From GCA-003244245 sp035606945 (lineage in GTDB: Bacteria; Actinomycetota; Actinomycetes; Mycobacteriales; Pseudonocardiaceae), in assembly GCA_035606945.1 (NCBI GenBank), contig DATNDR010000021.1, positions 5,485-69,484 on the forward strand: a stretch of 64,000 bases of DNA. Direction: 5' to 3'. The notes beneath the pieces were generated by a model, which saw only the letters and a program-made list of their open reading frames with translations, made no database searches and was not told the DNA's origin. Positions 52,272 through 60,095 of the stretch are shown here, piece after piece. A program made the position numbers and the translations under genes. Positions within the stretch are counted from its first letter, which is position 1; each line of letters begins with the position of its first letter.

Positions 52272-53903
52272 ATGGACGGCATCACGTCCACTCCAGCCCC
52301 GCGCAATGAACCGGTGCGGAGCTACGCCCCGCATACTCACGAGCGCGAGTCGCTGCTCCGCACACTCGCTGAGCTCGTGGCCCAACGAGCCGAGCTGACC
52401 ATGACGATCGGCGGGGTGCAGCGGATGGCCGCGGGCCAGCCATTCGACGTGGTCACCCCGCACCGGCATGCCCACGTGCTCGGCGCGAGCGCCCAGGCCA
52501 GCGCGGCTGATGTCGCCGATGCGGTCCGCGCCGCGAGCAAGGCCGCCCCGGCCTGGCGGGAGCTGGCTTTCGACGAGCGGGCGGCGATCCTGCTGCGCGC
52601 CGCGGACCTCGCGGCCGGCCCGTGGCGTGACACGCTCAACGCCGCCACGATGCTCGGTCAGTCGAAGTCGGTGCAGCAGGCTGAAATCGACGCGGCCTGC
52701 GAGCTGATCGACTTCTGGCGGTTCAACGTGCACTACGCCCGCCGGATCCTCGAAGAGCAGCCGAACTCGGCACCCGGCGAGTGGAATCGCATGGATCATC
52801 GCCCATTGGACGGGTTCGTCACCGCGATCACCCCGTTCAACTTCACCGCGATCGCCGCCAACCTGCCCACCGCGCCCGCGTTGATGGGCAACACGGTGGT
52901 GTGGAAACCCACCCCCACCCAGCAGCTTTCCGCCCACTACACGATGCGGCTGCTCGAGACCGCCGGGCTGCCACCCGGGGTGATCAACTTGGTCACCGGT
53001 AACGGAGCAGCGGTCAGCGAGGTGGCACTGACGGACCCGGACTTGGCCGGGTTGCACTTCACCGGGTCCACCACGACGTTCAAGAAGCTGTGGCGCACCA
53101 TCGCCGATCACCTGGACGGCTACCGCAGCTACCCGCGCATCGTGGGGGAGACCGGCGGCAAGAACTACCTGGTGGCGCATCCCTCGGCCGATCCGGCCGC
53201 GGTGACCACCGCGCTGGTGCGGGGCGCGTTTGAGTACCAGGGCCAGAAGTGCTCCGCGGTCTCCCGGGCCTACCTCGCCCGTTCACTGTGGGAGGGCGGA
53301 CTGCGTGAACAGCTCGCCGACACCACCCGGACGATCCGCTATGGCGATGTCGCCGACCTGGCGAACTTCGGCGGCGCGGTGATCAACGCCTGCGCTTTCG
53401 CCAAGCACCGCGATCTGCTGGCCCGAGTCGCCACTGACCCGTCGATCGAGATCCTCGCCGGTGGCGGCTGCGACGACTCGCAGGGCTGGTTCGTACAGCC
53501 CACGGTGCTGCTCGGCGGCGACCCCAAACACGAGATATTCGCGACGGAGTACTTCGGCCCGATCGTCGCGGTGCACGTTTACCCCGACGGCGACTACCCG
53601 GCGATTCTCGACCTGATCGACTCCACCGGTCCGTACGCCTTGACCGGCGCAGTCTTCGCCACCGACCGGCCCGCGATCGTGCAAGCGCAACACACGCTGC
53701 GTTTCGCAGCGGGCAACTTCTATGTCAACGACAAGCCGACCGGCGCAGTCGTGGGCCGGCAGCCCTTCGGCGGGTCCCGCGCCTCGGGCACCAACGACAA
53801 GGCCGGCTCAGTGATCAATCTGCTGCGCTGGACCAGCGCCCGGGCCATCAAGGAGACCTTTGACCCGCCGCGCAACCACACCTACCCACACATGATCGAA
53901 TAG
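52272..53903 (+). CDS. pruA: L-glutamate gamma-semialdehyde (1-pyrroline-5-carboxylate) dehydrogenase
   Basis: Oxidises glutamate semialdehyde to glutamate in proline catabolism. 543 residues: AITPFNFTAIAANLPTAPALMGNTVVWKP (NAD-binding), LHFTGSTTTFKKLWRTI, catalytic Glu region IVGETGGKNY, catalytic Cys in FEYQGQKCSAVSRAYL, and NFYVNDKPTGAVVGRQPFGGSRASGTNDKAG near the C-terminus. The ATG at 52272 is preceded by AAGGAGGGAGGG. No proline dehydrogenase gene is adjacent. The leader is the reverse half of the repeat array. Confidence 0.95.
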   Translation: MDGITSTPAPRNEPVRSYAPHTHERESLLRTLAELVAQRAELTMTIGGVQRMAAGQPFDVVTPHRHAHVLGASAQASAADVADAVRAASKAAPAWRELAFDERAAILLRAADLAAGPWRDTLNAATMLGQSKSVQQAEIDAACELIDFWRFNVHYARRILEEQPNSAPGEWNRMDHRPLDGFVTAITPFNFTAIAANLPTAPALMGNTVVWKPTPTQQLSAHYTMRLLETAGLPPGVINLVTGNGAAVSEVALTDPDLAGLHFTGSTTTFKKLWRTIADHLDGYRSYPRIVGETGGKNYLVAHPSADPAAVTTALVRGAFEYQGQKCSAVSRAYLARSLWEGGLREQLADTTRTIRYGDVADLANFGGAVINACAFAKHRDLLARVATDPSIEILAGGGCDDSQGWFVQPTVLLGGDPKHEIFATEYFGPIVAVHVYPDGDYPAILDLIDSTGPYALTGAVFATDRPAIVQAQHTLRFAAGNFYVNDKPTGAVVGRQPFGGSRASGTNDKAGSVINLLRWTSARAIKETFDPPRNHTYPHMIE

Positions 53904-53910
53904 CGCCGCA

Positions 53911-54420
53911 TCACACCTGCCGCGGCGTGTGCTCGATGCGGAACGGGCGATACCCGCGGTTGCGGTAGTTGCTCAGCGCATGTGGGTGGTCGATAGAGGT
54001 GGTGGCCAGCCACACCCGGTCGACCTCACCGAAGTCCCAGGCCAGCCGGGTGGCCAGGGCCAGCAGGTGACCACCGAGTCCCCGACCGACCCATTCGGGC
54101 ACCAACCCGAACTTGGTGATCTCGACATCGCCCCGCGCATGCCGTTGCATCAGGATCATGCCGACGACGTCTGCACCAACCCGAGCGATCCAGCACCGCA
54201 CCCCCGGGCGGGCCAGCAGGTTCAGCCACTGTTGTTCGGACCATCCCAAGCTCAACCAGTGATGTGGTGTGGCGATCCGGTCGTGGGTCGAGCGGATCAG
54301 GCCCAGCGCGGTCGCGTCGACGCGGTCCAGCGCGATCTCCGCGGGCGCTGACTTGCCCGCGACGAGCTGATCAGCCGAGGTCATCTCCAAATAGGTGACG
54401 GTCACGTCGACGAGCACCAC
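53911..54420 (-). CDS. GNAT family N-acetyltransferase
   Basis: About 169 residues with the GNAT acetyl-CoA loop VPEWVGRGLGGHLLALATRLAWDFG, preceded by RHARGDVEITKFGL and followed by VDRVWLATTSIDHPHALSNYRNRGYRPF. Substrate unknown. The start is not certain: GTG 54420 and 54417 lie just downstream of rsgA on the same strand and lack a strong ribosome site, suggesting coupled expression. Frame extension to 54582 overlaps rsgA and is rejected. Confidence 0.82.
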   Translation of the reverse strand: MVLVDVTVTYLEMTSADQLVAGKSAPAEIALDRVDATALGLIRSTHDRIATPHHWLSLGWSEQQWLNLLARPGVRCWIARVGADVVGMILMQRHARGDVEITKFGLVPEWVGRGLGGHLLALATRLAWDFGEVDRVWLATTSIDHPHALSNYRNRGYRPFRIEHTPRQV

Positions 54421-54449
54421 CCGACGGTGCCAGCTGCCGGGTCGGCAGA

Positions 54450-55460
54450 TCAAGCCGACTCGGCGAGCGCGGCGAGCAGGCGCCGCACGGACATCGCGCG
54501 GCGGTGGGCGGCCCCGTCGAGTTCGTCCAGCGCGCACTCCGGGTCCGCGGGCGGGCCGAGATGGGTGCAGCCGCGAGGACAATCAGCGATCGCCTCGGCC
54601 AGATCCCCGAAGGCGCGGACCACGTCGTCCGGCGTCACGTGTGCCAGCCCGAAGGAGCGGATCCCCGGCGTGTCCACCACCCACCCGCCACCCGGGAGCG
54701 GCAGCGCCACCGCCGAGCTCGAGGTGTGCCGTCCCTTACCCACCCCGCTGACCGCGGCGGTGGCCCGGAAAGCATCGGGCACCAGCCGGTTCACCAACGT
54801 CGATTTGCCCACGCCGGAATGCCCGACCAGCACCGAGACTCGGCCGGCCAGCCGCGATCGCACCGCGTCCACCCCGATCTGCGGGCTGGTCACCAGGACC
54901 GGCAACTCCAGTGCCGCGTACCGCTCCAGCACCGCGTCCGGGTCGGCGAGATCCCGTTTCGTCAGGCACAGCACCGGTTTCAGGCCACCGGCATAGCCGG
55001 CCACCAGGCACCGGTCGATCAGCCCGAAGCGTGGCGGTGGGTCGGCCAGCGAAGCCACGATCAGCAGCTGCTCGGCATTGGCCACTACGATCCGCTCGAA
55101 GGGGTCGGTGTCATCGGCCGTGCGGCGCAGCACGCTGGTCCGCTCCTCGACCCGGACGATCCGGGCGAGCCCGTCCGGTTCGCCGCTGACGTCGCCGACC
55201 AGCCCGACCCGGTCACCCACCACCACCGGGGTGCGCCCGAGCTCACGGGCCCGCATCGCGGTTACCCGCGTCGTGGGGTCGCCGTCGGGGGCACAGGTCC
55301 ACCGGCCGCGATCCACTGCGACGACCATCGCGGCGCTCGCGTCCGCGTGCTCCGGACGGCGCTTGGTGCGGGGCCGGGAACCTCTGCGCCCGGGCCGGAC
55401 TCGAACGTCGGACTCGTCGAGACTGTGCGCGCGCCGGGGGGCGCTACCCGGCCGGTTCAG
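54450..55460 (-). CDS. rsgA: Ribosome small subunit-dependent GTPase RsgA, probable CTG start
   Basis: Circularly permuted GTPase in 30S maturation. GTPase order is G4-G1-G3: CLTKRDLADPD, GHSGVGKSTLVNRL, DTPGIRSFGL, then the zinc region DCPRGCTHLGPPADPECA. The first ATG is 55328 (292 residues), but 44 further in-frame codons upstream encode the actinobacterial N-terminus DESDVRVRPGRRGSRPRTK...PEHADA. They contain no ATG, GTG or TTG. A CTG at 55460 overlaps the aroA stop (CTGA) behind GGGTGG, like the ATGA/GTGA couplings elsewhere here, and gives 336 residues, the normal size. The coordinates use that CTG; 55328 is the conservative alternative. Confidence 0.85.
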   Translation of the reverse strand: MNRPGSAPRRAHSLDESDVRVRPGRRGSRPRTKRRPEHADASAAMVVAVDRGRWTCAPDGDPTTRVTAMRARELGRTPVVVGDRVGLVGDVSGEPDGLARIVRVEERTSVLRRTADDTDPFERIVVANAEQLLIVASLADPPPRFGLIDRCLVAGYAGGLKPVLCLTKRDLADPDAVLERYAALELPVLVTSPQIGVDAVRSRLAGRVSVLVGHSGVGKSTLVNRLVPDAFRATAAVSGVGKGRHTSSSAVALPLPGGGWVVDTPGIRSFGLAHVTPDDVVRAFGDLAEAIADCPRGCTHLGPPADPECALDELDGAAHRRAMSVRRLLAALAESA

Positions 55461-56758
55461 CCGTCACCACCCGCCAGCATCGCCGCCCAACTCGCCGGGA
55501 ACTCCGGCAGCGTCTTGGCCGTCGCCGCGATGTCGTCGACCGCGATTCCGGGCACCACGAGACCCAGGATCGCGCCCGCGGTGGCCATCCGGTGGTCGGC
55601 GTAGGCGCCCCAGGGACGGGCTGGATCCCCGCCCAACGGCCGGGGATGGATCTCCAGCCCGTCGGGGATCTCCCGCACATCGCCGCCCAGCGCGCCGATC
55701 TCGGTGGCCAGCGCGGCCAGCCGATCGGTCTCGTGCCCACGCAGGTGGGCGATCCCCCGCAGCGTCGAGGACGTTCGAGCTAACGCCGCGAGCGCCGCGA
55801 TGGTCGGGGTGAGCTCTCCAACGTCGTGTAGGTCGGCGTCCACACCTTGCAATCGATCGGGACCTGACAAGGTCAGCCCGTGGTCGTGCAGCTCTACGGT
55901 GCAGCCCATCTGCGCCAGCAGCGGGCGGATCGCGTCGCCGGCTTGGGTGGTGCGCCGGGGCCAGCCTGGAATGGTGACCTGCCCAGCGGTGACCGCGGCG
56001 GCCGCCAGGAACACCGTTGCGTTGGACAGGTCGGGCTCGACGTCGTAGTCGCCGCCGGCCACTACGCCAGGCGCCACCTCCCACCGGGTCGCGCCGTCGG
56101 TGCAGACCTCGACGCCACGCTCGGCCAGCATCCGCACGGTCATCTCGATATGCGGCCGGGAGGGGACCGGGGGGCCATGATGCCGGACCGAGATGCCGGT
56201 GTCGTAGCCCGCAGCGGACAGCAGCAATCCGGAGACGAACTGCGACGAACCTGATGCATCGATGCGCACCTCACCGCCGGGCAGCCGGGCGGTGCCATGC
56301 AGCACGAAGGGCAATGCATCTCCGTCGACCCGGCAACCGAGTGCCCGCAATGCGTCCAGCACCGCGCCCATCGGCCGCTGCCGGGCCCGCTCGTCGCCGT
56401 CGAAGCGAATCGGTCCATCAGCCAACGCGGCCAACGGCGGCACGAATCGCATCACGGTGCCGGCCAGTCCGCAATCCACCGTGGCAGGCCCGCACAGCCC
56501 GTCATGCGCCGCGACGTGCAGCTCAGTGCTGCACCCGTCACGGTCGGTCACCGGTACGCCCAGGGCGCGTAGCGCGCCTGCCATCAGATCGGTGTCCCGG
56601 CTACGCAGTGCCCCGCGGATGGTGCCGCCGGTACCGGCCAGCGCAGTGAGCACCAGCGCCCGGTTGGTGATCGACTTCGATCCCGGCACAGTGACGGTGG
56701 CCCGCACCGGTCCGGTGGCCAGCGGCGCGGCCCATGGCAGCTGGGTCGAGGTGGTCAT
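55457..56758 (-). CDS. aroA: 3-phosphoshikimate 1-carboxyvinyltransferase (EPSP synthase)
   Basis: Sixth step of the shikimate pathway. 433 residues: VTVPGSKSITNRALVLTALAGT, CGLAGTVMRFVPPLAALADG, FDGDERARQRPMGAVLDALRALG, ASGSSQFVSGLLLSAA, VEPDLSNATVFLAAAAVTAG, LHDVGELTPTIAALAALA, HLRGHETDRLAALATEI, and YADHRMATAGAILGLV. The start is the ATG at 56758 (MTTSTQLPW); upstream codons to 56869 would cross the divergent SRAP gene. Its stop overlaps the proposed rsgA start. Confidence 0.95.
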   Translation of the reverse strand: MTTSTQLPWAAPLATGPVRATVTVPGSKSITNRALVLTALAGTGGTIRGALRSRDTDLMAGALRALGVPVTDRDGCSTELHVAAHDGLCGPATVDCGLAGTVMRFVPPLAALADGPIRFDGDERARQRPMGAVLDALRALGCRVDGDALPFVLHGTARLPGGEVRIDASGSSQFVSGLLLSAAGYDTGISVRHHGPPVPSRPHIEMTVRMLAERGVEVCTDGATRWEVAPGVVAGGDYDVEPDLSNATVFLAAAAVTAGQVTIPGWPRRTTQAGDAIRPLLAQMGCTVELHDHGLTLSGPDRLQGVDADLHDVGELTPTIAALAALARTSSTLRGIAHLRGHETDRLAALATEIGALGGDVREIPDGLEIHPRPLGGDPARPWGAYADHRMATAGAILGLVVPGIAVDDIAATAKTLPEFPASWAAMLAGGDG

Positions 56759-56798
56759 GGCGCCATCATTGCGCAGGCGGGCATGCCACGATGAGGCT

Positions 56799-57554
56799 AT
56801 GTGCGGCCGGTACGCCTCGACCAGGAATCCCGCGACGTTGGCCGTCGACTTCGACGCCGTCGACGCCACAAACGCCGCCGCGCCCGCAGCTGACTACAAC
56901 GTCGCGCCGACCAAACCAGTGCTGTCGGTGGTGACCCGCCATCCCCGCGATGATGAGGGAACTCCCGATCTGGACCGCACGGTACGCAGCATCCGGGTGA
57001 TGCGCTGGGGGCTGGTGCCGCACTGGGCCAAGGATCCGGCGATCGGGTCTCGGCTGATCAATGCCCGTGCCGAGAGTGCGGCCGGCAAGCCGGCGTTTCG
57101 TGACGCGGTGGCGCGGCGACGCTGCCTGCTCCCGGCTGACGGCTGGTACGAGTGGCAGCGTCTTGGTGGTTACAAGCAGCCGTTCTTCATCACCCCGGCG
57201 GATGGCTCCCCCTTAGCCCTGGCCGGCTTGTGGTCCACCTGGCACGGCCGCGACGCCGATGCCCCCCCGCTGGTGACCTGCGCGGTGCTGACCACCGACG
57301 CGGTGGGGCCGCTGCGCGAGATCCACGACCGGATGCCGTTGATCCTGCCCGCGCGGGCCTGGCAGGCCTGGTTGGATCCCGATTCCGACGATGCCGCCGC
57401 ACTGCTCGTCCCGCCATCCGAGCAGCTGGTGCAGGCGCTTGAGCTGCGGCCGGTCTCCACGGCCGTCAACGACGTCCGGCGCGGTGGCCCTGAACTCGTC
57501 GAACGCCTCGAGCCGGAGCAACCAGCGCTGCTGAACCTGGACCAGCTCCGGTGA
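56799..57554 (+). CDS. SOS response-associated peptidase (SRAP, HMCES/YedK family)
   Basis: Forms a protective crosslink with abasic sites in single-stranded DNA. 251 residues starting MCGRYAS, so Cys2 is the crosslinking residue after Met removal. NVAPTKPV, MRWGLVPHWAKDPAIGSRLINARAES, RRCLLPADGWYEWQ and EIHDRMPLIL (active-site His) follow. The ATG at 56799 is fixed by the catalytic cysteine. It is divergent from aroA and overlaps the hydrolase gene (GTGA). Confidence 0.92.
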   Translation: MCGRYASTRNPATLAVDFDAVDATNAAAPAADYNVAPTKPVLSVVTRHPRDDEGTPDLDRTVRSIRVMRWGLVPHWAKDPAIGSRLINARAESAAGKPAFRDAVARRRCLLPADGWYEWQRLGGYKQPFFITPADGSPLALAGLWSTWHGRDADAPPLVTCAVLTTDAVGPLREIHDRMPLILPARAWQAWLDPDSDDAAALLVPPSEQLVQALELRPVSTAVNDVRRGGPELVERLEPEQPALLNLDQLR

Positions 57555-58174
57555 CGGGGCTGACCGTTCCCACCCCGCACGGCCCGGCCCACGTCGAATT
57601 GCGTTGCGCGCGGCAGGGCCGAGCCGTGCTGCTGCTCGGCCACGGCGCAGGCGGATCGATCAGTGCGCCGGATCTCACCGCCTGCGCCAGGGCGGCGACC
57701 GCGGTGGGGGTGCACGTGGCGCTGATCACCCAGCCCTACCGGGTCGCGGGCCGGCGTGCCCCCGCGCCGGCCCGGCAGCTGGACGCGGCGTGGCTGGCGG
57801 TCAGCCGGAGTCTGGGGAAAGGGGCGTTCGGCGGCCTGCCGCTGATCTTCGGGGGCCGTTCCTCCGGGGCCAGGGTGGCCTGCCGCACCGCGGCAGCGGG
57901 CGGTGCCGTGGCCGTGCTGTGCCTGGCGTTCCCCGTGCACCCGCCAGGGCGCCCGGATCGAAGCCGGATGGCGGAGCTGGATGGGGTGACCGTGCCGGTG
58001 CTCGTTGTGCAGGGCGAGCGGGATCCCTTCGGCCGTCCCGAACCTGGCGCTTGCCGCGAGGTTGCGCTGTTGCCCGGGGACCACTCGCTCAAGGCGGATG
58101 TCGCCACGCTGGAGGGCGCGGTCGCGGGGTGGTTAGCGCGCCAATCGCGTGCCTCACCCGACCCCACTCGTTGA
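57551..58174 (+). CDS. Alpha/beta hydrolase, TEX30/KANSL3-like
   Basis: A 207-residue small alpha/beta hydrolase. LLGHGAGGSIS (oxyanion loop), FGGRSSGARVACR (nucleophile elbow with Ser), LVVQGERDPFGRPEP (acid) and LPGDHSLK (His) make a complete triad in the dienelactone-hydrolase-like order. Substrate unknown. The GTG at 57551 overlaps the SRAP stop by four bases, so the two are coupled. Confidence 0.85.
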   Translation: MTGLTVPTPHGPAHVELRCARQGRAVLLLGHGAGGSISAPDLTACARAATAVGVHVALITQPYRVAGRRAPAPARQLDAAWLAVSRSLGKGAFGGLPLIFGGRSSGARVACRTAAAGGAVAVLCLAFPVHPPGRPDRSRMAELDGVTVPVLVVQGERDPFGRPEPGACREVALLPGDHSLKADVATLEGAVAGWLARQSRASPDPTR

Positions 58175-58327
58175 TGTCTTGAACACCCGCTGGGGCGCCA
58201 TCCCCAGCGCTGCCGCCGCGTCGGCCCGGTAGGAATCGGCGCGCTGATCAGGCAACTAGGTGTGCAACCGGTAACTGACGCCGCGGCGGTTCAGCAGCGT
58301 CATCGCGGGCGTGCCGTGCCCTGCCAT
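58154..58327 (-). pseudogene. Remnant of a YbaK/EbsC-type aminoacyl-tRNA deacylase
   Basis: From ATG 58327 the frame reads MAGHGTPAMTLLNRRGVSYRLHT, then an in-frame TAG (58256-58258). It continues without shift as LPDQRADSYRADAAAALGMAPQRVFKT before homology stops. This is the N-terminal third of a YbaK-domain Cys-tRNA(Pro) deacylase (compare M-x-K-A-T-P-A...YELHEY...SYGxEAAEALG...RVFKTL). The nonsense codon and loss of the remaining two-thirds mark it as decayed. Its 3' end overlaps the hydrolase gene. Confidence 0.7.
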
Positions 58328-58540
58328 GGCCAACCACCTTAAGCCCGGGATCTGCGCGCACCGACCGTGATCAGGCCGCGGAATGCGCGCGTCGGCCATG
58401 GCGTTACTCGGGCCGTGGCATTGACAGCCCAGCACACTCGCCCCACCGACCGGGAAACGCTTCGTGCGTCATTGGGCCTATCTTCGGGTTGGCGCGTACC
58501 CTCGACCTTTAACGCAGGCCTGGGCATGGGGGTGGTCGGA

Positions 58541-59203
58541 GTGACGTCAACCGACAGCGCCGAGCCCGCCCGGTCCGGTCAGCTCGAGTCGAGCCCCGAA
58601 GGTACAGTCGTCGACCAGAACGAGACGCCGGAGCAGCGTACTGCGCGGTTCGAGCGCGACGCCATGCCCTTGCTCGATCAGCTCTACGCGGCGGCGCTGC
58701 GGATGACTCGCAACCCGGCAGACGCCGAAGACCTCGTTCAGGAGACCTATCTGCGTGCCTATGGCGCGTTCGAGTCGTTCCGCGCGGGTACCAACTTGCG
58801 GGCCTGGCTGTACCGTATTCTCACCAATACCTACATCAACGGGTACCGCAAGCGGCAGCGTCAGCCGGTGGCGCAACCTTCTGAGGAAATCACCGACTGG
58901 CAGCTCGCGCAGGCCGCGCAGCACACTTCGTCGGGTCTGCGGTCGGCGGAGATGGACGCGCTGGACCGGCTGCCCGACTCTGACGTGAAGGACGCCTTGA
59001 GCCAGCTCGCGGAGGACTTCCGGATGGCCGTCTACCTGGCCGACGTCGAAGGCTTCGCATACAAGGAGATCGCCGAGATCATGGGCACCCCGATCGGGAC
59101 TGTGATGTCGCGGCTACACCGGGGGCGCAAACAACTGCGTGACATGCTCACCGGAGTGGCCCGCGAGCGCGGCTTCCTGCGCGACGCGGAGGTCGCGTCA
59201 TGA
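58541..59203 (+). CDS. sigH: ECF sigma factor, SigH/SigR type
   Basis: Group IV sigma factor for thiol-oxidative stress. About 220 residues: RFERDAMPLLDQLYAAALRMTRNPADAEDLVQETYLRAY (region 2), FRAGTNLRAWLYRILTNTYINGYRKRQRQP, and region 4 LAEDFRMAVYLADVEGFAYKEIAEIMGTPIGTVMSRLHRGRKQLRDML. It matches mycobacterial SigH throughout. The GTG at 58541 follows GGGGGTGG; ATG 58526 is an alternative. Its TGA overlaps the anti-sigma ATG. No clear SigH autoregulatory promoter was found upstream. Confidence 0.92.
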   Translation: MTSTDSAEPARSGQLESSPEGTVVDQNETPEQRTARFERDAMPLLDQLYAAALRMTRNPADAEDLVQETYLRAYGAFESFRAGTNLRAWLYRILTNTYINGYRKRQRQPVAQPSEEITDWQLAQAAQHTSSGLRSAEMDALDRLPDSDVKDALSQLAEDFRMAVYLADVEGFAYKEIAEIMGTPIGTVMSRLHRGRKQLRDMLTGVARERGFLRDAEVAS

Positions 59204-59565
59204 GCTGCGGAAAGCCGCACGAGACCGACTGCCACCAGGTACTCGCCGAGCTATGGTTGTTCCTCGACCACGAGTGCAATCGTGAACGGCGCGAGTTGCT
59301 GCAGCGCCACCTGGATGAATGCGGCCCCTGCCTGGAGGAGTACGGCCTCGAGGAGCATCTCAAGGCATTGCTGGCGCGTAAGTGCGGCGGCGATCACGCA
59401 CCCGACGCGCTCAAACAGCGGCTGCGCGACTCCATCCGCCAGATCATGATGCGGCAGGCCGTCCTCGGCGCGGAAGTGACCGTCCAGCGAGCCGAAGACG
59501 GCACCATCGTGGAGGTTTCTACCACCACCGTCGAATCGCACGCCTGGCTGTCCACCGAGCGGTAA
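59200..59565 (+). CDS. rshA: Zinc-binding anti-sigma factor, RshA/RsrA type
   Basis: A 121-residue ZAS-family anti-sigma factor that holds SigH until its thiols are oxidised. The motif H37-x3-C41-x2-C44 is in QRHLDECGPCLEEYG, with further Cys/His near the N-terminus (MSCGKPHETDCH). ATG overlaps the sigH stop (ATGA), giving the usual sigma/anti-sigma operon. Confidence 0.92.
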   Translation: MSCGKPHETDCHQVLAELWLFLDHECNRERRELLQRHLDECGPCLEEYGLEEHLKALLARKCGGDHAPDALKQRLRDSIRQIMMRQAVLGAEVTVQRAEDGTIVEVSTTTVESHAWLSTER

Positions 59566-59624
59566 GCCGTGTTGCGGGCGCAGGCGTGCGTGACGACGGA
59601 CCCGCAGTGCGACCTCAGGTGTCC

Positions 59625-59699
59625 TCAGGTGTTCGGACGCTTACCGTGGTTGGCGGCATTCTTCTTCCTGCTGCGCTTCTTGCGACCCTTCTTCGACAT
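59625..59699 (-). CDS. 50S ribosomal protein bL37
   Basis: A 24-residue, very basic protein (KKGRKKRSRKK, ending NHGKRPNT) matching the tiny actinobacterial large-subunit protein bL37 first seen in mycobacterial ribosome structures. The frame is 59699 to 59625 with AGAAAGG upstream of the ATG. It sits between rshA and the biotinyl carrier gene on the opposite strand and is easily missed because of its size. Confidence 0.8.
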   Translation of the reverse strand: MSKKGRKKRSRKKNAANHGKRPNT

Positions 59700-59837
59700 G
59701 GCTGCCAGACCTTTCTGATGCTCCAACGATGATATTGCGGTCGTGGGCGAGTGTGTCACAGTGCGCCGTGACGGCGCCGAGGAGTGGGTAGCCCACCGTG
59801 GTTGGATGGCAGGGCGCAGCGTCAAGGAGGGCGATCC

Positions 59838-60053
59838 ATGACCGAGGAGATCCGAGCCGAAATGGTGGCCAACGTGTGGAAAATCGTGGTCGCCGAAGGC
59901 GATGCGGTGTCCGACGGTGACACGTTGGTGATCCTGGAGTCAATGAAGATGGAGATCCCCGTCTTGTCCGAGGTGGACGGGACGGTCGCGAAACTAGCGG
60001 TCTCGGAAGGCGATGTCGTGCAGCAGGGGGACCTGATCGCCGTGGTCGAGTAA
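59838..60053 (+). CDS. Biotin/lipoyl-binding carrier protein, TB7.3-like
   Basis: A 71-residue stand-alone biotinyl domain: KIVVAEGDAVSDGDTLVILESMKMEIPVLSEVDGTV with the biotinylated Lys37 in ESMKME, the length and fold of mycobacterial TB7.3. It carries biotin for an acyl-CoA carboxylase; the carrier-less AccC at 37881 is a candidate partner. The ATG at 59838 follows AGGAGG. Confidence 0.92.
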   Translation: MTEEIRAEMVANVWKIVVAEGDAVSDGDTLVILESMKMEIPVLSEVDGTVAKLAVSEGDVVQQGDLIAVVE

Positions 60054-60095
60054 CGTCGTTACAGCTGGGATCAGGCGGCGGGGCGGTGAGCCGCA

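Noticed and set aside
58452..58490. GGGAAA near 58452 and GTT at 58488 as a SigH-type autoregulated promoter.
   Set aside because: The spacer is about 30 bp, far too long for the GGGAAC-N16/18-GTT arrangement.
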